In this document: positions 9,361 to 20,615 of the stretch, piece by piece
How positions within the stretch are numbered: position 1 is the first letter of the stretch
Layout of the letters: each line of letters begins with the position of its first letter
From: Flavobacteriaceae bacterium
GTDB lineage: Bacteria; Bacteroidota; Bacteroidia; Flavobacteriales; Flavobacteriaceae
DNA: 39,360 nt
Reading direction: 5' to 3'
Assembly: GCA_009886265.1 (NCBI GenBank)
Contig: QXZR01000033.1
Span: forward strand, 3,639 to 42,998
Notes under the pieces: model-generated
Told to the model about the DNA's origin: nothing
The model's database searches: none
The model's input: only the letters and a program-made list of their open reading frames with translations
Program-made: the position numbers and the translations under genes

Positions 9361-10833
9361 ATGAGTAACTATTTCAACACATTACCACTAAGAGATCAAC
9401 TACACCAACTGGCACAGTGCCGTTTTATGGATGCAGATGAATTTACCGACGGTATTTCAGCCCTTAAAGACAAGAAAATTGTAATTGTTGGCTGTGGTGC
9501 TCAAGGATTAAATCAAGGATTAAACATGCGCGACTCTGGTCTTAATATTTCCTATGCATTGCGCAGTGGTGCTATTGAGCAAAAACGTGCTTCTTATCAA
9601 AATGCTACGTCTAACAACTTTGATGTAGGTTCTTATGATGAAATGATTCCAACGGCAGATTTGGTTATCAACCTTACGCCAGATAAAAATCACACATCTG
9701 TTGTTGAGGCCGTTATGCCCTTGATGAAAAAAGGCGCTACATTCTCTTATTCTCATGGATTTAATATTGTAGAAGAAGGTACGCAGTTTAGAGATGATCT
9801 AACGGTAATTATGGTTGCACCTAAGAGCCCAGGTTCTGAAGTACGTGAAGAATACCTTCGCGGTTTTGGTGTGCCAACGCTCATTGCTGTTCACTCCGAT
9901 AACGACCCGCAAGGAAAAGGTTGGGAACAAGCCAAAGCCTACTGTGTAGGTACTGGTGGTGACCGCGCAGGTGTACTGCAATCTTCATTTATTGCTGAGG
10001 TAAAATCAGATTTGATGGGTGAGCAAACCATACTATGTGGAGTGTTGCAAACAGGGTCTATTTTATGTTTTGATAAAATGGTAGCCCAAGGCATTGATGC
10101 AGCCTATGCATCTAAATTGATTCAATATGGATGGGAAACCATTACAGAGGCATTAAAGCACGGTGGTGTTACCAACATGATGGATCGTTTGTCTAATCCT
10201 GCAAAAATCAAAGCTTTTGACCTTTCAGAGGAGCTAAAAGAAATCATGGCGCCATTATTCCATAAGCATATGGATGATATTATGTCTGGTCACTTTTCTT
10301 CCACTATGATGGAAGACTGGGCCAACGATGATAAAAACTTACTCGAGTGGCGTGCTGCTACGGCTGAAACAGCTTTTGAAAAAACGGCACCTACTACTGA
10401 CGAGATAGATGAGCAAACATTCTTTGATCATGGTACCTTAATGGTAGCCTTTGTACGCGCTGGCGTAGAGTTGGCATTTGATACCATGGTAGCTGCCGGA
10501 ATTAAGGATGCTTCTGCTTATTATGAGTCATTACACGAAACACCGTTAATCGCCAACACCATTGCACGTAAAAAATTATACGAGATGAATCGTGTGATAT
10601 CTGACACTGCAGAATACGGATGTTATTTATTCGACCATGCCTGTAAGCCTTTATTGACTTCATTTATGGAAGGTATTGACACGTCTGTTATTGGTACAAC
10701 TTTCTCTCCAGACACCAATGGCGTTGATAATAAAAAGTTAATTGCCGTTAACGATGCCCTTAGAAATCACCCAGTAGAAAAAATTGGTAAGACATTGCGC
10801 GCGTCCATGACGGCCATGAAACGCATCGTGTAG
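9361..10833 (+). CDS. ilvC: Ketol-acid reductoisomerase, long (class II) form
   Basis: 490 aa; [30 protein letters not shown]; length fits class II KARI. Confidence 0.97.
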   Translation: MSNYFNTLPLRDQLHQLAQCRFMDADEFTDGISALKDKKIVIVGCGAQGLNQGLNMRDSGLNISYALRSGAIEQKRASYQNATSNNFDVGSYDEMIPTADLVINLTPDKNHTSVVEAVMPLMKKGATFSYSHGFNIVEEGTQFRDDLTVIMVAPKSPGSEVREEYLRGFGVPTLIAVHSDNDPQGKGWEQAKAYCVGTGGDRAGVLQSSFIAEVKSDLMGEQTILCGVLQTGSILCFDKMVAQGIDAAYASKLIQYGWETITEALKHGGVTNMMDRLSNPAKIKAFDLSEELKEIMAPLFHKHMDDIMSGHFSSTMMEDWANDDKNLLEWRAATAETAFEKTAPTTDEIDEQTFFDHGTLMVAFVRAGVELAFDTMVAAGIKDASAYYESLHETPLIANTIARKKLYEMNRVISDTAEYGCYLFDHACKPLLTSFMEGIDTSVIGTTFSPDTNGVDNKKLIAVNDALRNHPVEKIGKTLRASMTAMKRIV

Positions 10834-12083
10834 TGAGACCATTATTAGATTTATCGACCATTGAGGCTGCGGCCAAAAGGGTAGGACAGGCTGCTGTTCC
10901 AACCCCTTTGGAGCACAACAAACGGTTGAGTGAATTGTATGGTGCCACTATTTTGGTAAAGCGTGAGGACTTACAGCCTGTAAGGTCTTTTAAGATACGA
11001 GGGGCGTATAATAAGATTTCGCTTTTAGATAAAGCAGCACGTGAAAAAGGTGTTGTTTGCTCAAGTGCAGGTAATCACGCCCAAGGGGTTGCATATGCCT
11101 GTAGTCATCACAATATTCATGGTACTATTTTTATGCCTTCACCAACACCACAACAAAAGGTTTCGCAAGTTGCCATGTTTGGTGGCGATAAGGTGACCAT
11201 CAAATTGGTTGGGGATACGTATGACGATTGTTATGAAGCGGCAAAAGAGTATGTTGCTGAAACAGGAAAAACATTTATCCACCCCTTTGATGATCCAGAT
11301 GTCATTGCAGGTCAGGCGACCATGGCATTGGAAATTCTAGAACAAGCAACGGAGCCCATAGATTATATAATAGTGCCCATTGGCGGTGGCGGATTGATTT
11401 CTGGTATCATCAGTGTTTTTAAACAAAAATCACCTCACACCAAGTTTATAGGTGTTGAACCGAAAGGTGCGCCCAGTATGTACCAGTCTTTACAAAAAAA
11501 GAAGCGCATTCGATTAGACAGTATTGATGTTTTTGTAGATGGTGCTGCTGTTAAAACCATTGGCGAATACGGCTTTGATTATTGTACGCAGTATTTAGAA
11601 GATTTGCTTTTGGTTGACGAAGGTGAAATTTGTCAAAACATATTGAATATGTATACCTATGATGCTGTTGTGGTTGAGCCAGCAGGTGCCATGTCGGTAT
11701 CAGCGCTCTCTCAGTTGTCGGCTGACATCAAGGGGAAAAACGTGGTTTGTTTGGTGTGTGGCGGTAATAATGATATTACGCGCATGGCTGAAATTAAAGA
11801 ACGCGCTTTACTCTTCAGCAGTCTCAAGCATTACTTTATCGTACGTTTTCCACAGCGTGCAGGTGCACTTAAGGAGTTTGTACAAGATATTTTAGGTCCA
11901 ACAGATGATATTACCTTTTTTGAATACTCCAAAAAAAGCGCCCGCTCACAAGGCCCGGCCGTAGTGGGAATTCAGATAAAATCAGTAGATGACTTTAAGC
12001 CATTGTTAAATCGAATGAAAGAAAAAGGTTTTTTTGGTGATTATTTAAATAACAAGCCCGATTTATTTCAATTTTTGATTTAG
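10833..12083 (+). CDS. ilvA: Threonine ammonia-lyase (threonine dehydratase) with C-terminal ACT-like domain
   Basis: 416 aa; REDLQPVRSFKIRGAYNKI PLP-lysine motif. GTG start overlaps the ilvC stop by 1 nt (TAGTG). Confidence 0.95.
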   Translation: MRPLLDLSTIEAAAKRVGQAAVPTPLEHNKRLSELYGATILVKREDLQPVRSFKIRGAYNKISLLDKAAREKGVVCSSAGNHAQGVAYACSHHNIHGTIFMPSPTPQQKVSQVAMFGGDKVTIKLVGDTYDDCYEAAKEYVAETGKTFIHPFDDPDVIAGQATMALEILEQATEPIDYIIVPIGGGGLISGIISVFKQKSPHTKFIGVEPKGAPSMYQSLQKKKRIRLDSIDVFVDGAAVKTIGEYGFDYCTQYLEDLLLVDEGEICQNILNMYTYDAVVVEPAGAMSVSALSQLSADIKGKNVVCLVCGGNNDITRMAEIKERALLFSSLKHYFIVRFPQRAGALKEFVQDILGPTDDITFFEYSKKSARSQGPAVVGIQIKSVDDFKPLLNRMKEKGFFGDYLNNKPDLFQFLI

Positions 12084-12088
12084 TTTTG
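12081..12088 (+). promoter_or_regulatory. Candidate -7 element TAGTTTTG for the gapN-like gene, overlapping the ilvA stop codon
   Basis: Exact TAnnTTTG; the first three bases are the ilvA TAG. Confidence 0.4.
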
Positions 12089-12109
12089 TGTTGCTTTGAA
12101 AAATAAAAT

Positions 12110-13693
12110 ATGAATATACCAGCTCAATTTGCTATTGATGCCCCCTTCCATCACAATAGTTTTTTAATCAACGGAGAAATCACCCTTTGGGACGGCCCAT
12201 CGGCGGATGTTTATTCTTCCATACACACACCTAATATCGATGGCACGCTTGCGCCAACGCATTTGGGTTCTGTGCCAGACATGGATGAGGCGCATGCCCT
12301 AAAAGCGCTTGAAGCTGCATCAAGTGCCTTCGACAAAGGAAAAGGAGAGTGGCCAACCATGAAAGTAGCAGACCGTATTGCCTGTATGGAGCGTTTTGTT
12401 ACGCTTATGAAGCAACAACGCGACAAGGTGGTAAAGCTATTGATGTGGGAGATTGGTAAAAATCACAAAGACTCTGAAAAAGAATTTGATCGTACGGTAG
12501 ACTATATCGTAGACACCATCAACGAATACAAAGACATAGACCGCGACAGTGCTAAGTTCCACAATCACGGTGGCGTTTTTGCACACATTCGTCGTGGACC
12601 CATTGGTGTTGTATTGTGCCTCGGCCCATATAACTACCCATTAAACGAAACTTTTGCGCTGCTTATCCCTGCTGTTATTATGGGGAACACCGCTATTTTT
12701 AAGCCTGCAAAGCACGGAGTTTTGCTTATTGCACCCTTGCTACAGGCGTTTAAAGAGAGTTTTCCGCCAGGAGTAGTGAATATTGTATTTGGTCGTGGAA
12801 GAACCATAGCTACACCTATAATGAAAACGGGTGAAATAGATGTGCTTGCACTTATTGGGCACAGTTCTTCTGCCATGTCATTACAAGATTTACACCCTAA
12901 GAAAAGTAGGTTGCGATTGGTATTGGGTCTGGAAGCGAAAAATCCAGGTATCATTTTGCCAGATGCAGACCTAGAAAAAACAGTCCAAGAATGTGTAGCG
13001 GGCACCTTGTCTTTTAATGGACAGCGCTGTACAGCCTTAAAGGTTTTATATGTGCATGAATCTATAAAAGAAGCTTTCTTGACCAAATTTGTTGCAGCAG
13101 TTGATGCTTTAAAACTGGGTATGCCGTGGGACAATACACTACTTACACCATTGCCAGAGCCCAACAAGCCTGCCTATATTCAAGAGTTGATAGACGACGC
13201 CACAGAAAAGGGCGCAAAGGTGCTTAACTCAAGAGGTGGTGAGCGTACAGAAAACTTTATTTTCCCAGCAGTTCTCTATCCTGTTTCGCATGACATGCGC
13301 GTATATGAAGAAGAGCAGTTTGGCCCTGTAATCCCGGTGATGTCGTTTACAGATATCGATACACCCTTGGACGATATGGCTGCATCGTCTTACGGACAGC
13401 AAGTGAGTTTGTTTGGTAAGGACGTAGATAAACTAGGACCATTAATTGATACTTTGGCCAACCTTGTGTGTCGCGTGAACCTTAATAGCTCATGTCAAAG
13501 AGGACCAGATGTATATCCATTTACTGGACGAAAAGATTCTGCTGTGAGTACACTAAGTGTGCGCGATGCATTGCGATCTTTCTCCATCAGGACTTTTGTA
13601 GCTACCAAAGACACAGAAAGCAATAAGGAAATCTTAAGGGAACTGTTAGATACACATAAATCTAACTTTATCTCTACGGACTATATGCTGTAA
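12110..13693 (+). CDS. gapN: NADP-dependent (non-phosphorylating) glyceraldehyde-3-phosphate dehydrogenase-like ALDH
   Basis: 527 aa; ALDH fold with [18 protein letters not shown], and [20 protein letters not shown] typical of GAPN-like proteins. Substrate assignment is by resemblance. Confidence 0.75.
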   Translation: MNIPAQFAIDAPFHHNSFLINGEITLWDGPSADVYSSIHTPNIDGTLAPTHLGSVPDMDEAHALKALEAASSAFDKGKGEWPTMKVADRIACMERFVTLMKQQRDKVVKLLMWEIGKNHKDSEKEFDRTVDYIVDTINEYKDIDRDSAKFHNHGGVFAHIRRGPIGVVLCLGPYNYPLNETFALLIPAVIMGNTAIFKPAKHGVLLIAPLLQAFKESFPPGVVNIVFGRGRTIATPIMKTGEIDVLALIGHSSSAMSLQDLHPKKSRLRLVLGLEAKNPGIILPDADLEKTVQECVAGTLSFNGQRCTALKVLYVHESIKEAFLTKFVAAVDALKLGMPWDNTLLTPLPEPNKPAYIQELIDDATEKGAKVLNSRGGERTENFIFPAVLYPVSHDMRVYEEEQFGPVIPVMSFTDIDTPLDDMAASSYGQQVSLFGKDVDKLGPLIDTLANLVCRVNLNSSCQRGPDVYPFTGRKDSAVSTLSVRDALRSFSIRTFVATKDTESNKEILRELLDTHKSNFISTDYML

Positions 13694-14812
13694 TTAGTTA
13701 TTCAGCATTACTGGCATGACCAGCATGGTGACTTGTTCGCCTTCATCCAATCCATCTACAGGTGTAATGATACCCGCTCTATTGGGTAAGGACAGCTCTA
13801 GTTGAATTTCATCTGAACTGAGGTTGGTCAACATTTCTGTTAGAAAGCGTGCGTTAAAGCCTATTTGCATATCATCACCTTGGAAAGAACACGTAAGGCG
13901 TTCTTCGGCTTTGTTGCTGTAGTCAATGTCTTCAGCAGAAATGTGAAGCTCTGCACCAGCAATACGCAAACGTATTTGATGTGTTGTTTTGTTTGAGAAG
14001 ATGCTTACCCTTTTAACGGTGTTCAAAAGTTGCACACGGTTGATGCTCATCACATTGGGATTCTCCTTTGGGATAACCGCTTCGTAATTCGGGTATTTTC
14101 CATCGATTAGCCTACATATCACTACGGTGTCATCAAAAGAAAACTGAACATTACTGTTGTTGTAATTAACTGTCACTTCTTCTTCGCTTCCAACAAGCAC
14201 CGATTTAAGCAGGTTTAAAGGTTTTTTGGGCATGATAAACTCCGCTGTTTCAGGAGCAACCACATCTGTTCTTTCATACTTCACCAATTTGTGTGCATCT
14301 GTAGCAACAAAGGTCATACCGCTAGATGATAGCTGGAAAAACACACCACTCATAACGGGACGCAAATCGTCATTTCCGCTGGCAAAGATGGTATTGTTGA
14401 TGGCTGTTGCTAGGGTGTCGCCTTGTATGCTCAGACTTGAAGCGTCCACAACCTCAGCGGCTTGTGGGTATTCATCTGCATTGGCATAGGCAAGTGCATA
14501 TTTCCCTTGTTCAGAGCTGATTTCAAGTGTATTGTTGTCTGCTTGTGAAAACGTTAAGGGTTGTTCTGGAAATGTTTTTACGGTATCGAGTAGCAGTCTT
14601 GCGGGAACAGCTAGTTTTCCTTCGCTAGTAGATTCTACTTGTATCGTAGCGCTGATGGTCGTTTCGAGGTCGGTTGCCGTAATTTTAAGTTGTTGGGGTG
14701 CCAATTCAAACAGCACATGATCCAAGATAGGCAGTGTGTTACTTGTGTTTAAAACACCACTAAGGGTTTGCAGTTGGCGTTGCAGTTGTGTACTTGATAC
14801 AATGAAGTTCAT
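13694..14812 (-). CDS. dnaN: DNA polymerase III beta sliding clamp
   Basis: 372 aa; MNFIVSSTQLQRQLQTLSGVLNTSNTLPILDHVLF…, C-terminal MLVMPVMLNN. Confidence 0.96.
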   Translation of the reverse strand: MNFIVSSTQLQRQLQTLSGVLNTSNTLPILDHVLFELAPQQLKITATDLETTISATIQVESTSEGKLAVPARLLLDTVKTFPEQPLTFSQADNNTLEISSEQGKYALAYANADEYPQAAEVVDASSLSIQGDTLATAINNTIFASGNDDLRPVMSGVFFQLSSSGMTFVATDAHKLVKYERTDVVAPETAEFIMPKKPLNLLKSVLVGSEEEVTVNYNNSNVQFSFDDTVVICRLIDGKYPNYEAVIPKENPNVMSINRVQLLNTVKRVSIFSNKTTHQIRLRIAGAELHISAEDIDYSNKAEERLTCSFQGDDMQIGFNARFLTEMLTNLSSDEIQLELSLPNRAGIITPVDGLDEGEQVTMLVMPVMLNN

Positions 14813-14832
14813 GTTCTAATTGTGTTTACTTA

Positions 14833-14840
14833 CAAATATA
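14833..14840 (-). promoter_or_regulatory. Candidate -7 element TATATTTG for dnaN
   Basis: Reverse complement of CAAATATA, 20 nt upstream of the dnaN ATG. Confidence 0.45.
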
Positions 14841-14879
14841 TTGTTTACGTAGGCTTTCCTAAAACAAATTTATCAACAG

Positions 14880-15704
14880 CTAGGCATCATTTATGAACGC
14901 AACACGTATGGGGTCAAGGTATGAAAGTCCAAAAAGTGTGCTTGCGCCGCCACCATAGTTAGGGCTTCCTTTAAATACGGCAAGTTCTAAATGCCCTTGC
15001 GCATTGAAAAGCGCTAGTTTTTTACCTGCTTCCTCTCGTTGCGCTTTGGGTCTGTCGTAGCGAATGGCCTCGTGGTAATCGTTAAAGACTTCCTTAAAAT
15101 TATGGTTTCGCGCATGAATGACAAACGGGCGATTTCTTCCAACCTTTTGAAACAGCTGCTTGGTAATGTTGGTAACTATATTCCCAAACCTGTCAATATG
15201 CAACACATGTCCCTGTATTTCGTTGCCCTGTGGGTGTACCGATGGAATGTGCTGTGTGAGTTGTTTGAGCGTGCTTATGGGCGTGCCTATAACGCTAAGG
15301 GCACCACCGCGATGGATATGGGCTATGGCTTCTACGCCACGCGATTGGTTGGTATTGATAGATGTGTTAAGCGCAACAGCTCTTGTGGGTTTTAGTTCGG
15401 GTTCTAACAAGGATAAGAAGCCATTGTCTGCGCAAACAAAAAAATGATCGTTTAGTTCAGCTACTATTAGCGCTTGCTCGGGGGTTTGGTTGAAGTTTAT
15501 GCCCACAAAGTGAATGCTGCCTTGTGGAAAACTGCGGTAAACAGAACCCAAAACATAGGCGGCTTGAATAATATGGAAGGGGTCAATAAGGTGGGATACG
15601 TCTACAATTTCTGGTGCGTCCAACTGGTTATAAAGTTGTGCTTTTAGTGCTGATACATATGCATCTTGAAGACCAAAATCGGTAGTTAGCGTAATCAGTG
15701 GCAT
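14880..15704 (-). CDS. SAM hydroxide adenosyltransferase family protein (DUF62 / fluorinase-like superfamily)
   Basis: 274 aa; N-terminal ITLTTDFGLQDAYVSALKAQL, and HIDRFGNIVTNI. Confidence 0.9.
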   Translation of the reverse strand: MPLITLTTDFGLQDAYVSALKAQLYNQLDAPEIVDVSHLIDPFHIIQAAYVLGSVYRSFPQGSIHFVGINFNQTPEQALIVAELNDHFFVCADNGFLSLLEPELKPTRAVALNTSINTNQSRGVEAIAHIHRGGALSVIGTPISTLKQLTQHIPSVHPQGNEIQGHVLHIDRFGNIVTNITKQLFQKVGRNRPFVIHARNHNFKEVFNDYHEAIRYDRPKAQREEAGKKLALFNAQGHLELAVFKGSPNYGGGASTLFGLSYLDPIRVAFINDA

Positions 15705-15744
15705 TTTAATAACCTTATCTTAATTCAGCAATCTAAAAATTGCT

Positions 15745-15752
15745 TAATTTTG
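15745..15752 (+). promoter_or_regulatory. Candidate -7 element TAATTTTG for phoH
   Basis: Exact TAnnTTTG in the divergent intergenic region. Confidence 0.4.
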
Positions 15753-15807
15753 ATTACAAAGTTACCAAAAAAGAAGCCCATGTGGTTTAAATATTAAAAA
15801 GACACAT

Positions 15808-16764
15808 TTGAACGAAATTACAATCGAACTTGCCGAGGTCAATCCTACGGAATTCTATGGCGGAAAAAGCAACAAAAATGTTGCCCTATTAAAGAAGTAC
15901 TTCCCTAAAATTAAAATTGTTGTGCGCGGCAATAAAATAACAGCCTTTGGCGAAGAGGAGTTGTTAGAGCACTTTGAGAAGCAAGTGGATAGGTTGGTGA
16001 TGCACTACGGAAAATACAACACCCTCGACAATGATACGGTTCTTAATATCCTTCAAAGCGAAGAAGACGATGCCTTTGGTTTAGATCCAGAAGACAATAA
16101 AATAATTCTACATGGTGTGGGTGGTAAAATCATCAAAGCCAAAACCCTCAACCAAGCTAGATTGGTTGCTGCCATGTCTAAAAATGATATGGTTTTTGCT
16201 GTTGGTCCTGCTGGTACCGGTAAGACGTACACGGGCGTGGCACTGGCTGTTAAGGCGCTAAAAAACAAACAGGTTAAGCGTATTATCCTTACTCGACCCG
16301 CTGTTGAAGCTGGAGAAAACCTTGGTTTTTTACCTGGTGACTTAAAAGAAAAACTAGATCCCTATATGCAGCCGTTATACGATGCTCTGCGGGATATGAT
16401 ACCTGCTGAAAAGTTGGAACACTATATTGAAAATGGCATTATTCAGATAGCACCCATGGCATTTATGCGAGGGAGAACGCTTGATAATGCTTTTGTTATC
16501 CTCGATGAAGCACAAAATACCACCCACAATCAAATGAAGATGTTTTTGACGCGTATGGGTAAAAACGCTAAATTCATGATTACGGGCGATCCAGGTCAAA
16601 TCGATTTGCCGAGACGTGTCATTTCAGGGCTTAAAGAAGCTATTTTGGTTCTCGGTAGCCTTAAAGGGATAGGCATGATTTACCTAGACGACAAAGACGT
16701 TATTCGTCACAGATTAGTCAAGCAAGTTATTGAGGCCTACAAACAAACTGAGCATCACAACTAA
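15808..16764 (+). CDS. phoH: PhoH family protein (ATPase)
   Basis: 318 aa; [42 protein letters not shown] start. Confidence 0.95.
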   Translation: MNEITIELAEVNPTEFYGGKSNKNVALLKKYFPKIKIVVRGNKITAFGEEELLEHFEKQVDRLVMHYGKYNTLDNDTVLNILQSEEDDAFGLDPEDNKIILHGVGGKIIKAKTLNQARLVAAMSKNDMVFAVGPAGTGKTYTGVALAVKALKNKQVKRIILTRPAVEAGENLGFLPGDLKEKLDPYMQPLYDALRDMIPAEKLEHYIENGIIQIAPMAFMRGRTLDNAFVILDEAQNTTHNQMKMFLTRMGKNAKFMITGDPGQIDLPRRVISGLKEAILVLGSLKGIGMIYLDDKDVIRHRLVKQVIEAYKQTEHHN

Positions 16765-17717
16765 TGCCTATGCAAACCATCATGCAGTCTGAATTGCAAC
16801 TCAAGGGTTGTAAAAGCAAATACAACGGAAAGGTAAGAGAGGTTTATCATTTGGAAAACGACACCTTGGTTATGGTAGCCAGTGATCGCCTTTCTGCATT
16901 TGATGTGGTGATGCCAAAAGGAATCCCTTATAAGGGACAGATTTTAAACCAAATTGCAGCCCATATGCTTGAGGCTACAGCTGATATCGTACCCAACTGG
17001 TTAGAAGCATTGCCCGATCCCAACATTGCCGTTGGTAAGGCCTGTGCACCACTTAAGGTCGAAATGGTAATTAGGGGATATTTAGCAGGTCATGCGGCTC
17101 GCGAATACGCTTTGGGAAAGCGATTATTATGCGGTGCAACGATGCCAGAAGGAATGCGGGAAAACGATGCGTTTCCAGAACCCATCATCACACCGGCAAC
17201 CAAAGCTGAGCAAGGCGATCACGATGAAGATATTACACCTGAGGAGTTGGTTTCTCGAAATATTGTCACTTCAGAAGAATACGCACAACTGGAAACTTAC
17301 ACCAAGGCATTGTTTAAACGTGGTACCGAAATGGCTGCCAAGCAAGGTTTGATTTTGGTGGATACCAAGTATGAATTTGGTAAAGACACGAACGGGAACA
17401 TAGTGCTGATTGACGAAATTCACACACCAGATTCGTCTCGTTACTTCTATGCAGATGGCTATGAAACACGACAATCCGAAGGAACGCCACAACGACAGCT
17501 TTCAAAAGAATTTGTGCGTCGTTGGCTTATTGAGCATGGTTTTCAGGGGCTAGAGGGGCAGGCGCTTCCCAAAATGTCAGACGAATACATTGCAAGCGTT
17601 TCGGAACGTTATATAGAGCTGTACGAGCATATAACAGGAAAGAAATTTGTAAAAGCTGATTTGTCAGATGTTGCGAATAGAATGCAACATAACCTCGACC
17701 TATATTTCCAGTCCTAG
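16764..17717 (+). CDS. purC: Phosphoribosylaminoimidazolesuccinocarboxamide (SAICAR) synthase
   Basis: 317 aa; [40 protein letters not shown]. Confidence 0.96.
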   Translation: MPMQTIMQSELQLKGCKSKYNGKVREVYHLENDTLVMVASDRLSAFDVVMPKGIPYKGQILNQIAAHMLEATADIVPNWLEALPDPNIAVGKACAPLKVEMVIRGYLAGHAAREYALGKRLLCGATMPEGMRENDAFPEPIITPATKAEQGDHDEDITPEELVSRNIVTSEEYAQLETYTKALFKRGTEMAAKQGLILVDTKYEFGKDTNGNIVLIDEIHTPDSSRYFYADGYETRQSEGTPQRQLSKEFVRRWLIEHGFQGLEGQALPKMSDEYIASVSERYIELYEHITGKKFVKADLSDVANRMQHNLDLYFQS

Positions 17718-18608
17718 TTGGCTAACTAAATCTGTATTTACTGCTGTATCATAAGGAAGTTTGTGCACGCAGGGATGATTCCTAAGCCATGTCAGTTGTC
17801 GTTTTGCAAAACGTCTGGTGTTGGTTTTGATATCTGCCACCGCTTCCTCTAAGCTTTGTTCTTCATTGAAATAGCGAAATAATTCTCTATAGCCCACGGT
17901 TTTCAATGCATTAATGTGTTTGTGCGGGTGAAGTACTTTGGCTTCAGCAAGCAAGCCCTTTTCCATCATGATGTCAACACGCCTATTGATGTTGTCATAC
18001 AATTGCTCTCTGGGCATGCTAATCTCAATGCTAATGGCATCAAAGTCTCGTTGTTTTCTGTTTTGACCTAAAAAAGAGGAGTAGGGCTTTCCAGCAACCG
18101 TACATATGTGCAATGCACGCAACAACCGCACGTGATTGTGTTGGTCAACAGTTTGAAAATAATCGGGATCTAATTTTTGAAGTTCTTGCTGTAAATACGA
18201 TAGTCCTTTTTTCTCATACTGTAACTGCCAATGGTCTTTGGTCTTTTCCGAAACTTCTGGAAATGTATCTAATCCATGCACTACGGCATCGTTGTACAGG
18301 TTAGAGCCTCCAACCATAATCACAACAGAATGCTTTGTAAAGTGTTCGTCTAGCAGCGATAGGGCATCTTTTTCAAAATCTCCAACGCTGTAGGAGTCGT
18401 GAATGCTCAAATGTTGTATAAAATCATGCCTAATGCCTTGTTGTTCCGCTTTTGATGGCACGGCAGTGCCAATGTACATTTCTTTATAAAACTGTCTGGC
18501 ATCGCTGGATAATATGGGGCACTTTAATAGCTTGGCTAAGACAACAGCAAACGAAGTTTTGCCCACTGCAGTAGGTCCTGAAATAACAATAAGCTTATGC
18601 CTTTTCAT
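17700..18608 (-). CDS. miaA: tRNA dimethylallyltransferase
   Basis: 302 aa; [49 protein letters not shown]. Confidence 0.96.
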   Translation of the reverse strand: MKRHKLIVISGPTAVGKTSFAVVLAKLLKCPILSSDARQFYKEMYIGTAVPSKAEQQGIRHDFIQHLSIHDSYSVGDFEKDALSLLDEHFTKHSVVIMVGGSNLYNDAVVHGLDTFPEVSEKTKDHWQLQYEKKGLSYLQQELQKLDPDYFQTVDQHNHVRLLRALHICTVAGKPYSSFLGQNRKQRDFDAISIEISMPREQLYDNINRRVDIMMEKGLLAEAKVLHPHKHINALKTVGYRELFRYFNEEQSLEEAVADIKTNTRRFAKRQLTWLRNHPCVHKLPYDTAVNTDLVSQLGLEI

Positions 18609-19968
18609 TTAAATCAATCACTTGTTTTACTTTGTTTTTTCTAATAAAAGATTGGAGGATATGACGGGCAGCACGTGAATTTTTCATGGGCGTTATGATG
18701 GTTTTTACCATATCTAAATTATTAATCTGATAATTCAAATCAGCATATCCAAAACCTTTATATTCAGTGTCTTGTATAAGTATAATACTTCGCTCGTCAT
18801 GACTACGACCCTTGTCGACTATCAATAAATTGGGTGAAGAAAAACGCAACTGGTCTACACATTGCTGCACGCGTTCATTGTAGTGCTCAACGGTCTCTTT
18901 TTCGGCACAGGCACCCAAACATTTGTTGATTTCAACATCTGAGCAGGCTTCCTTGGGCGATTCCAGCCCAACGTATTTTAGGCAGAGTGTGTATTTGTGT
19001 GCAAAGAAATAGAGTGTTTTTCTTGCATTGCTGAGGTTCTTAAAAGTAGTAATGTAGTTTGTGCCATCCTCCGCATGAACGATGCGTAAAAACCGATAGC
19101 CAGTGCTGTTCACGCCTTCTTGTAATCCAAAACGAATACGATCATTTTTATGCACCCTGTTGTGTTTGGGTTTGTGCAGTTGTATTTCGTCAATTTCTTT
19201 TAATAGCGCAATCAGCTCACTTCCTGTTTCTTCAGTGCTCACGCTGTGTGTTTCAAGCTGTATTTTTAAAGCCTTTCTACTCTTACCTGTAAAGTGTTGG
19301 TTAACACGCTTGCGCATGTTCAGACTTTTACCAATATAAATCACATCCCCCTTTTGGTTGTGTAAATAATAAACTCCCGTAACAGGTTTGACTTGCTCCA
19401 TTAAGGCTTGAAACTTACGCGCTACCTTATCTTGGTCTTTTGTGCGAAGTACTTCTTTTACAATGGTTTTTTTGCTGTCTTTGTCTAGCAATAGTTTTAG
19501 CAATTTCACCGTTGCCCGTGCGTCTCCTGCGGCACGGTGCCTGTCGCTAAGTGGAATGCCTAAGGCACGCACTAGCTTCCCTAATTTGTAAGAAGCCTGT
19601 TCTGGGATTAGTTTTTTTGATAAAGTAACCGTGCATAGGGTAGGGCGTTCATAGGTAAAGCCTAACCTGTTAAATTCCGTACAAAGCATTCTGTAGTCAA
19701 AACTGGCATTGTGTGCCACAAGGGTACAGTCTTCTGTTATTTCAATAACGCGTTTTGCTATTTCGTAGAATTTTGGTGCATTTCGCAGCATCTTTTCGTT
19801 GATGCCCGTTAGTTGCACTACAAATGGTTGAATGGGACGTTCGGGATTGACAAGACTGATAAACTGATCTACAATCTCATTTCCATCAAATTTATAGATG
19901 GCAATTTCTGTTATACCCTCTTCGTTGTATTTTCCTCCTGTAGTTTCGACGTCAACAACTGCGTACAT
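18595..19968 (-). CDS. DEDDh 3'-5' exonuclease domain fused to a GIY-YIG (UvrC/Cho-like) nuclease domain
   Basis: 457 aa; YAVVDVETTGG…LVAHNASFD…HRAAGDARAT exonuclease motifs, then GVYYLHNQKGDVIYIGKSLNMRKRVNQHF. Confidence 0.92.
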   Translation of the reverse strand: MYAVVDVETTGGKYNEEGITEIAIYKFDGNEIVDQFISLVNPERPIQPFVVQLTGINEKMLRNAPKFYEIAKRVIEITEDCTLVAHNASFDYRMLCTEFNRLGFTYERPTLCTVTLSKKLIPEQASYKLGKLVRALGIPLSDRHRAAGDARATVKLLKLLLDKDSKKTIVKEVLRTKDQDKVARKFQALMEQVKPVTGVYYLHNQKGDVIYIGKSLNMRKRVNQHFTGKSRKALKIQLETHSVSTEETGSELIALLKEIDEIQLHKPKHNRVHKNDRIRFGLQEGVNSTGYRFLRIVHAEDGTNYITTFKNLSNARKTLYFFAHKYTLCLKYVGLESPKEACSDVEINKCLGACAEKETVEHYNERVQQCVDQLRFSSPNLLIVDKGRSHDERSIILIQDTEYKGFGYADLNYQINNLDMVKTIITPMKNSRAARHILQSFIRKNKVKQVIDLNEKA

Positions 19969-19973
19969 AGCCT

Positions 19974-20615
19974 CTAGTTTCTGCTTCCAAAAATTAAACT
20001 GCCCACACGTATCATATTGCTTCCCAAATCAACAGCAAGTTTGTAGTCATTGCTCATGCCCATTGATAGGGTGGTCCATTTATTTGTTGCCTTTAATCTA
20101 TTATAGAAATCTTGCAGCCCACTGAATTCTGCCGTGAGTTGAGCTGTATTGTCCGTGTAACTTGCCATGCCCATCAAACCTGTAATACGCACATTTTCCA
20201 ATTCCTTAGCTTTTGATAGGACTGCTTCGGCTTCTTCATAGGAAAACCCAAACTTGGTTGATTCTTCTGCAATATGAATTTGGAGTAGCACGTCAATGAT
20301 GCGATCGTTTTTAGCGCCTTGCTTGTTGATTTCATTAAGCAGTCGCTCACTGTCAACCCCATGAATGAGGTGCACAAAGGGCGCAATGTATTTGACCTTA
20401 TTTCGTTGAAGGTGACCAATCATATGCCAACGAATATTTTTAGGAAGTGTTTCGTGTTTTTGACAAAGCTCTTGTACCTTGTTTTCTCCAAAATCTACAT
20501 GTCCTGCTTCATAGGCTTCTTGAATGACATCGGCAGGTTTGGTTTTGGAAACCGCAACAACAGTTACTGCTGGTGGCACATCATCTTTTATTTGCTTTAG
20601 GTTGGCTACAATCAT
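19974..20615 (-). CDS. yggS: YggS family pyridoxal-phosphate-binding protein (PLPBP)
   Basis: 213 aa; VVAVSKTKPADVIQEAYEAG, DFGENKVQEL, WHMIGHLQRNK, LSMGMSNDY. Confidence 0.95.
   Translation of the reverse strand: MIVANLKQIKDDVPPAVTVVAVSKTKPADVIQEAYEAGHVDFGENKVQELCQKHETLPKNIRWHMIGHLQRNKVKYIAPFVHLIHGVDSERLLNEINKQGAKNDRIIDVLLQIHIAEESTKFGFSYEEAEAVLSKAKELENVRITGLMGMASYTDNTAQLTAEFSGLQDFYNRLKATNKWTTLSMGMSNDYKLAVDLGSNMIRVGSLIFGSRN

Noticed and set aside
12634-13167. 177-aa minus-strand ORF inside the gapN-like gene
   Set aside because: Fully antisense to a well-supported ALDH-family CDS; composition is consistent with a shadow ORF.
15808-15810. TTG starts of phoH and uvrD (35636) as possible frameshifts or start-annotation errors
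   Set aside because: The first residues match the expected N-termini of both families, so TTG initiation is plausible. Not unusual enough to report as a finding.
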